Origin: Candidatus Omnitrophota bacterium
GTDB taxonomy: Bacteria > Omnitrophota > Gorgyraeia > Zapsychrales > JANLHA01
Assembly: GCA_023247815.1 (NCBI GenBank)
Contig: JAHFFS010000049.1
Span: 1-8,691, forward strand
Direction of reading: 5' to 3'
Length of the DNA stretch: 8,691 bases
Shown here: one piece after another, positions 6,185-8,691 of the stretch
Layout: every line of letters begins with the position of its first letter
Numbering within the stretch: position 1 is the stretch's first letter
The notes under the pieces: model-generated
Databases searched by the model: none
The model's input: the letters and a program-made list of their open reading frames with translations, nothing else
Told to the model about the DNA's origin: nothing
Program-made: the position numbers and the translations under genes

Positions 6185-6478
6185 TCAGGCGACTTCAATG
6201 AAAATCAACTTTTCTTGGCCATTGTTGCCGATCCGATGAACAGCTCCCAACGGGATATCCACCACCATACCGATCCGCACTGGGATATCCTTCTTATCAA
6301 CAATCGCCAAACCCGAACCTTGAATAATGATCCATTTTTCACTGCGGCCGCAATGCTTCTGCAGACTCAGCCGGCTTTGCGGCAAAACCTCGACGCGTTT
6401 GACCCAAAACCCAGGCTCTTGATAAAGCATTTTGAAATGTCCCCAGGGACGCTGTGAAATGCTGTTTTCATGTTTCAT
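6185..6478 (-). CDS. Stand-alone mannose-6-phosphate isomerase type II cupin (stops early at TGA)
   Basis: 97 residues to the TGA; 121 if that codon is read through. It is a single cupin domain like the C-terminal half of bifunctional mannose-1-phosphate guanylyltransferase/mannose-6-phosphate isomerase. RPWGHF (10-15), VKRVEVLPQSRLSLQKH (26-42), the E47 of RSEKW, G54, IPLGAVHRIGN (75-85) with H81, and LIFIEV (91-96) all follow the family order. H42, E47 and H81 can serve as metal ligands, but the second His of the usual H-x-H is Gly44 and the 'EHW' His is Lys48, so activity is uncertain. Known members isomerise mannose-6-phosphate and fructose-6-phosphate; some small homologues may only bind sugars. 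ATG 6478 is the only start after an in-frame TGA, and its ribosome site is weak. It lies upstream of the epimerase gene, fitting sugar-nucleotide supply. Confidence 0.8.
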   Translation of the reverse strand: MKHENSISQRPWGHFKMLYQEPGFWVKRVEVLPQSRLSLQKHCGRSEKWIIIQGSGLAIVDKKDIPVRIGMVVDIPLGAVHRIGNNGQEKLIFIEVA

Positions 6479-6547
6479 AAGGGGATGACGCCTTAAATTT
6501 TCTCATTGTTGAAGCAATATTGATTATTCTACTAATTTTTTTGTCCT

Positions 6548-6575
6548 TGTATAGTTTTTTAACACAAGTCAGCAA
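6548..6575 (-). promoter_or_regulatory. Possible promoter for the cupin gene
   Basis: Minus strand TTGCTG (6575-6570), 16-bp spacer, TATACA (6553-6548), in AT-rich DNA between hemL and the cupin gene, 70 nt before its ATG. Each box matches four of six consensus bases, so the call is weak. Confidence 0.3.
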
Positions 6576-6576
6576 A

Positions 6577-6601
6577 GGGATAACTTCCTCAGGAGAATCC
6601 C
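6577..6601 (-). terminator. Weak hairpin after hemL, possible terminator
   Basis: Inverted repeat GGGAT (6577-6581 on plus) and ATCCC (6597-6601) just after the hemL TAG, with an inner TCC/GGA pairing. On the transcript it is followed by only three U and then mixed sequence, so it is at best a poor intrinsic terminator. Confidence 0.25.
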
Positions 6602-6606
6602 AACAA

Positions 6607-7884
6607 CTACCATGCAAATCCTTTTAACGCCTCTTCCAAGCGGAGCAAATCTTTCTTGGTATGCATGGCAGACACAAAAAATGCCTCCAGATCTGCCGGC
6701 GGCCAGTAAATCCCTTGATCAATCAAATGCCAAAATAATTTTCGATAACGGTCCCCTCCAGCGGCCTTCTTAGCGTCGGTATAATTCTTGACCGGACGAT
6801 CGGAAAAACGAATACTCATCATCGAATGATAAAACGACATGTGAACAGAAAGGCGTTTCTCTTTAAAATGTTGATTGAGTCTTTCGACAAATTGGCGACA
6901 TCGTTCGTTGAGAGTGCGGTAAACATCTTTATTCATCAATTGCAATGTCGCTAACCCGGAACGCATCACCACCGGATTTCCGGAAAATGTCCCGGCCTGA
7001 TAAACCCCTCCCAATGGAGCAAGGCATTGCATGATGTCTTTGCGTCCACCATAAGCACCGACCGGAAATCCACCACCGATGATCTTTCCCAAACAGGTCA
7101 AATCAGGGATGATGTCATATTCCTTTTGGGCACAGCCCAACCCGGCACGGAACCCGGTCATGATCTCATCGAAGATAAGAACAATTTGATGTTTGCTTGT
7201 CAGTTCCCGCAAAATTTTTAAAAACCCCGGATCCGCTGGGATCACCCCCATGTTGCCGGCAACCGGCTCTAAAATCACCGCGGCAATCTGATTTTTATAT
7301 TTTTCAATCGTTGCTGCCGCCAACACTGAATCATTATACGGCAGGCTAATGGTGTTATCGATATGCCCTTGCGGGATCCCTAGACTCGACGATTCCTTTA
7401 ACGCCGCCACTCCAGAGCCGGCAGTGGTCAGAAGATCATCGACATGACCATGATAACAACCGTCGAACTTGATCACCAAAGACCGTTTGGTAAATCCCCG
7501 GGCCAAACGAAGAGCACTCATCGTGGCTTCGGTGCCGGAATTGACAAAACGGATCTGTTCGATCGATGGCACGCTCTGAACAATGAACTTGGCAATATCA
7601 ATTTCCTGCCGAGTGGTCGTCCCAAAGCTGCTGCCTTTTTGGACAGTATTTTTAGCGGCCAGCACGACATTGCGATGGGCGTGACCAAAGATCAAAGAGC
7701 CCCAGGAAAGGCAATAATCGGTATAAGCGTTGCCATCATAGTCAAAAAGTTGCGATCCTTTCCCATACTTCATGACCAAGGGGTCGGCCCCAACACCGTT
7801 GAAGGATCGGACCGGGCTATTGACCCCACCGACCAAGACCGTTTTGGCCTCCTCAAAAAGTTGTTTTGAAATTTTATTTCTCAT
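6607..7884 (-). CDS. hemL: Glutamate-1-semialdehyde 2,1-aminomutase
   Basis: Converts glutamate-1-semialdehyde to 5-aminolevulinate, the last step of the C5 route into heme, siroheme and cobalamin. It is a cytoplasmic PLP enzyme of aminotransferase class III. From ATG 7884 it is 425 aa, the usual length. Landmarks: GGVNSPVRSF (19-28), WGSLIFGHAH (61-70), NSGTEATMSALRLARGFT (115-132), EPVAGNMG (206-213), FDEIMTGFR (238-246), and the PLP lysine K267 in DLTCLGKIIGGGFPVGA, then YQAGTFSGNP (295-304). All active-site motifs are intact. The frame is open upstream to 8001, but those 39 codons translate the heptamer repeats and are not conserved, so I place the start at 7884. No Shine-Dalgarno sequence precedes it. 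It follows cobA-hemD by 58 bp in the same direction; coexpression is likely. Confidence 0.97.
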   Translation of the reverse strand: MRNKISKQLFEEAKTVLVGGVNSPVRSFNGVGADPLVMKYGKGSQLFDYDGNAYTDYCLSWGSLIFGHAHRNVVLAAKNTVQKGSSFGTTTRQEIDIAKFIVQSVPSIEQIRFVNSGTEATMSALRLARGFTKRSLVIKFDGCYHGHVDDLLTTAGSGVAALKESSSLGIPQGHIDNTISLPYNDSVLAAATIEKYKNQIAAVILEPVAGNMGVIPADPGFLKILRELTSKHQIVLIFDEIMTGFRAGLGCAQKEYDIIPDLTCLGKIIGGGFPVGAYGGRKDIMQCLAPLGGVYQAGTFSGNPVVMRSGLATLQLMNKDVYRTLNERCRQFVERLNQHFKEKRLSVHMSFYHSMMSIRFSDRPVKNYTDAKKAAGGDRYRKLFWHLIDQGIYWPPADLEAFFVSAMHTKKDLLRLEEALKGFAW

Positions 7885-7893
7885 AGTATTTAC

Positions 7894-7973
7894 AGTGACA
7901 AGTTGCGCGTTGCAAGTCTCCGAAGACACCTGCCTTAAAACTCTATCTTGAGACTTGGGACTTGGGACTTGAG
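7894..7973. repeat. Second heptamer array, two opposed blocks between hemD and hemL
   Basis: Block one, 7894-7921, reads on the minus strand as ACTTGCA, ACGCGCA, ACTTGTC. Block two, 7946-7973, reads on the plus strand as TCTTGAG, ACTTGGG, ACTTGGG, ACTTGAG. The unit is the same as in the array at 1203-1260. Because the blocks face each other, the transcript can pair CAAGTCTC (complement of 7950-7957) with GAGACTTG (complement of 7913-7920): a perfect 8-bp stem with a 29-nt loop containing the hemD stop codon. Block two lies inside the hemD reading frame and block one lies where the hemL ribosome binding site would be. Confidence 0.8.
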
Positions 7974-8691
7974 GCCAACATCCGACTCTGATAACCCGCA
8001 TCCCGCAAACATTTCTGGGTCAGCGGACCTTTACAAACAATCTCCCAATCTTTCGGGATCGGACCATGGTCCCTCAGATAATTCACGACCGTCGACGGGC
8101 TAGTAAAAATGATTTGGTCAAATTTGCCTTTTGGCAACTCTTTTCTCTCTGGCTTTTTGTTTTGGTAGACGGGATATTCATAAACCTCGCTTCCGCGCGA
8201 TTGCAGTTCCTTTATCAAAAAGGGGTTCGGCAAGGCCGATCGCGGAAACAAGATTCGACTTCCCCTCAAATCAAAATTTTCTTGCAACTCCCGCAAAAAA
8301 CCTTCACTGGATTCTTCGTCAGCAACAACCTTGGCCTCATAACCAAACTGCTCCAAAGCCTGCTCGGTGTCTCGCCCAATCACCGCCATCTTCTTCCCTG
8401 ACAGTAGATCAGTAAAATTGTGTTTTTTTAACAGACTCATAAAAAACCGCACGGCAAAACGGCTGGTCAAAAGGACCAAATCGCATTTTTGCAAATCCTC
8501 TCTTAACTGATCAGTCTGTTGTGGGGTCAATGGATTTTCAATCAGTTCAATCATCGGATGATGCGCCAACCGGCCTAAGGCCTGATATTTTTGCGGATTT
8601 GTTCCCAAATACAAAATGTGATTTTTTTTCTGTTGTCTGCCCCGATAGAACCTAACCGTTTCACCGACCATAATCAACGCCGGCGGTTTCA
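7943..8691 (-). CDS. hemD: Uroporphyrinogen-III C-methyltransferase/synthase fusion (CobA-HemD), 5' end beyond the window
   Basis: The visible 248 codons begin with KPPALIMVGETVRFYR, the classic C-terminal strand and tail of SUMT (CobA), and continue without a break into a uroporphyrinogen-III synthase (HEM4) domain from about residue 24. HEM4 landmarks are LLTSRFAVRFF (73-83), AVIGRDTEQAL (102-112), GSRILFPRSALPNPFL (143-158), EYPVYQN (171-177) and IIFTSPSTVVNYL (193-205), then the CKGPLTQKCLRDAGY region. HemD cyclises hydroxymethylbilane to uroporphyrinogen III; CobA methylates it towards siroheme or cobalamin. The CobA catalytic part lies outside the window. The C-terminus is odd: after GYQSRMLA the last nine residues (SSPKSQVSR) are encoded by the heptamer repeats, where homologues usually have another short helix. 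The TTG at 8677 is internal (Leu of PPALI), not a start. Confidence 0.92.
   Translation of the reverse strand, partial: KPPALIMVGETVRFYRGRQQKKNHILYLGTNPQKYQALGRLAHHPMIELIENPLTPQQTDQLREDLQKCDLVLLTSRFAVRFFMSLLKKHNFTDLLSGKKMAVIGRDTEQALEQFGYEAKVVADEESSEGFLRELQENFDLRGSRILFPRSALPNPFLIKELQSRGSEVYEYPVYQNKKPERKELPKGKFDQIIFTSPSTVVNYLRDHGPIPKDWEIVCKGPLTQKCLRDAGYQSRMLASSPKSQVSR

Noticed and set aside
6185..6187. Genome-wide reassignment of TGA to an amino acid
   Set aside because: TGA ends the SNase-like gene and the six-TM gene at sensible family or overlap positions, so it is used as a normal stop here.
7444..7869. 141-codon plus-strand ORF
   Set aside because: Lies entirely antisense to the well-conserved hemL and has no recognisable domain; a shadow frame.
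7885..8001. N-terminal extension of HemL to a start at 8001
   Set aside because: The 39 extra codons translate the heptamer repeats and the end of hemD; HemL homology and normal length begin at ATG 7884.
1..8691. tRNA, rRNA, transposase or integrase genes
   Set aside because: No cloverleaf, rRNA-like stretch or recombinase motif was seen on either strand; the only repeats are the heptamer arrays.

Overview
The window is bacterial, with protein-coding genes packed tightly and all on the minus strand, so transcription runs from high to low coordinates. De novo tetrapyrrole synthesis by the glutamate (C5) route, envelope and sugar-nucleotide genes, a signal-anchored TPR protein and a secreted nuclease-fold protein suggest a Gram-negative-type bacterium. 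The intermediate GC and the intergenic heptamer repeats remind me of uncultured Omnitrophota/PVC-type genomes, but nothing here fixes the phylum and I hold that loosely. TGA is used as a normal stop by at least two well-bounded genes, so a genome-wide code change is not supported.

Layout in transcription order. (1) 8691-6607, heme/siroheme block: the 3' part of a CobA-HemD fusion, then hemL. The 58-bp gap between them is built partly from short heptamer repeats, which run into the hemD 3' end and can fold into a hairpin across the hemD stop. (2) 6478-6113: a small mannose-6-phosphate isomerase type II cupin whose conserved C-terminal tail continues in frame beyond a TGA codon. (3) 6112-5944: an intergenic region with a good sigma-70-type promoter (TAGACA, 16 bp, TATAAT), a leader hairpin and an odd G-run element. 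(4) 5943-1259: a probable operon of six genes with overlaps or gaps of at most 12 bp: SDR sugar-nucleotide epimerase, VanZ-family membrane protein, a six-TM protein of unknown family, a membrane-anchored TPR protein, a PocR-like/GAF sensor without an output domain, and a secreted staphylococcal-nuclease-fold protein lacking two catalytic residues. (5) 1258-1: a second heptamer array, a 31-codon membrane-peptide ORF, and a cation:proton antiporter cut by the window edge.

How they fit together: HemD makes uroporphyrinogen III and CobA would divert it to siroheme or cobalamin, while HemL makes the 5-aminolevulinate that feeds both. The epimerase and cupin point to nucleotide-sugar supply for surface polysaccharide. 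The VanZ, six-TM, TPR, sensor and nuclease-fold genes form an envelope-directed set whose joint function I cannot name. The most notable observations are the in-frame TGA in the cupin gene, the heptamer arrays placed at gene 3' ends, the apparently catalytically dead nuclease fold, and an antiporter whose first membrane helix seems to lie in a separate upstream mini-ORF.
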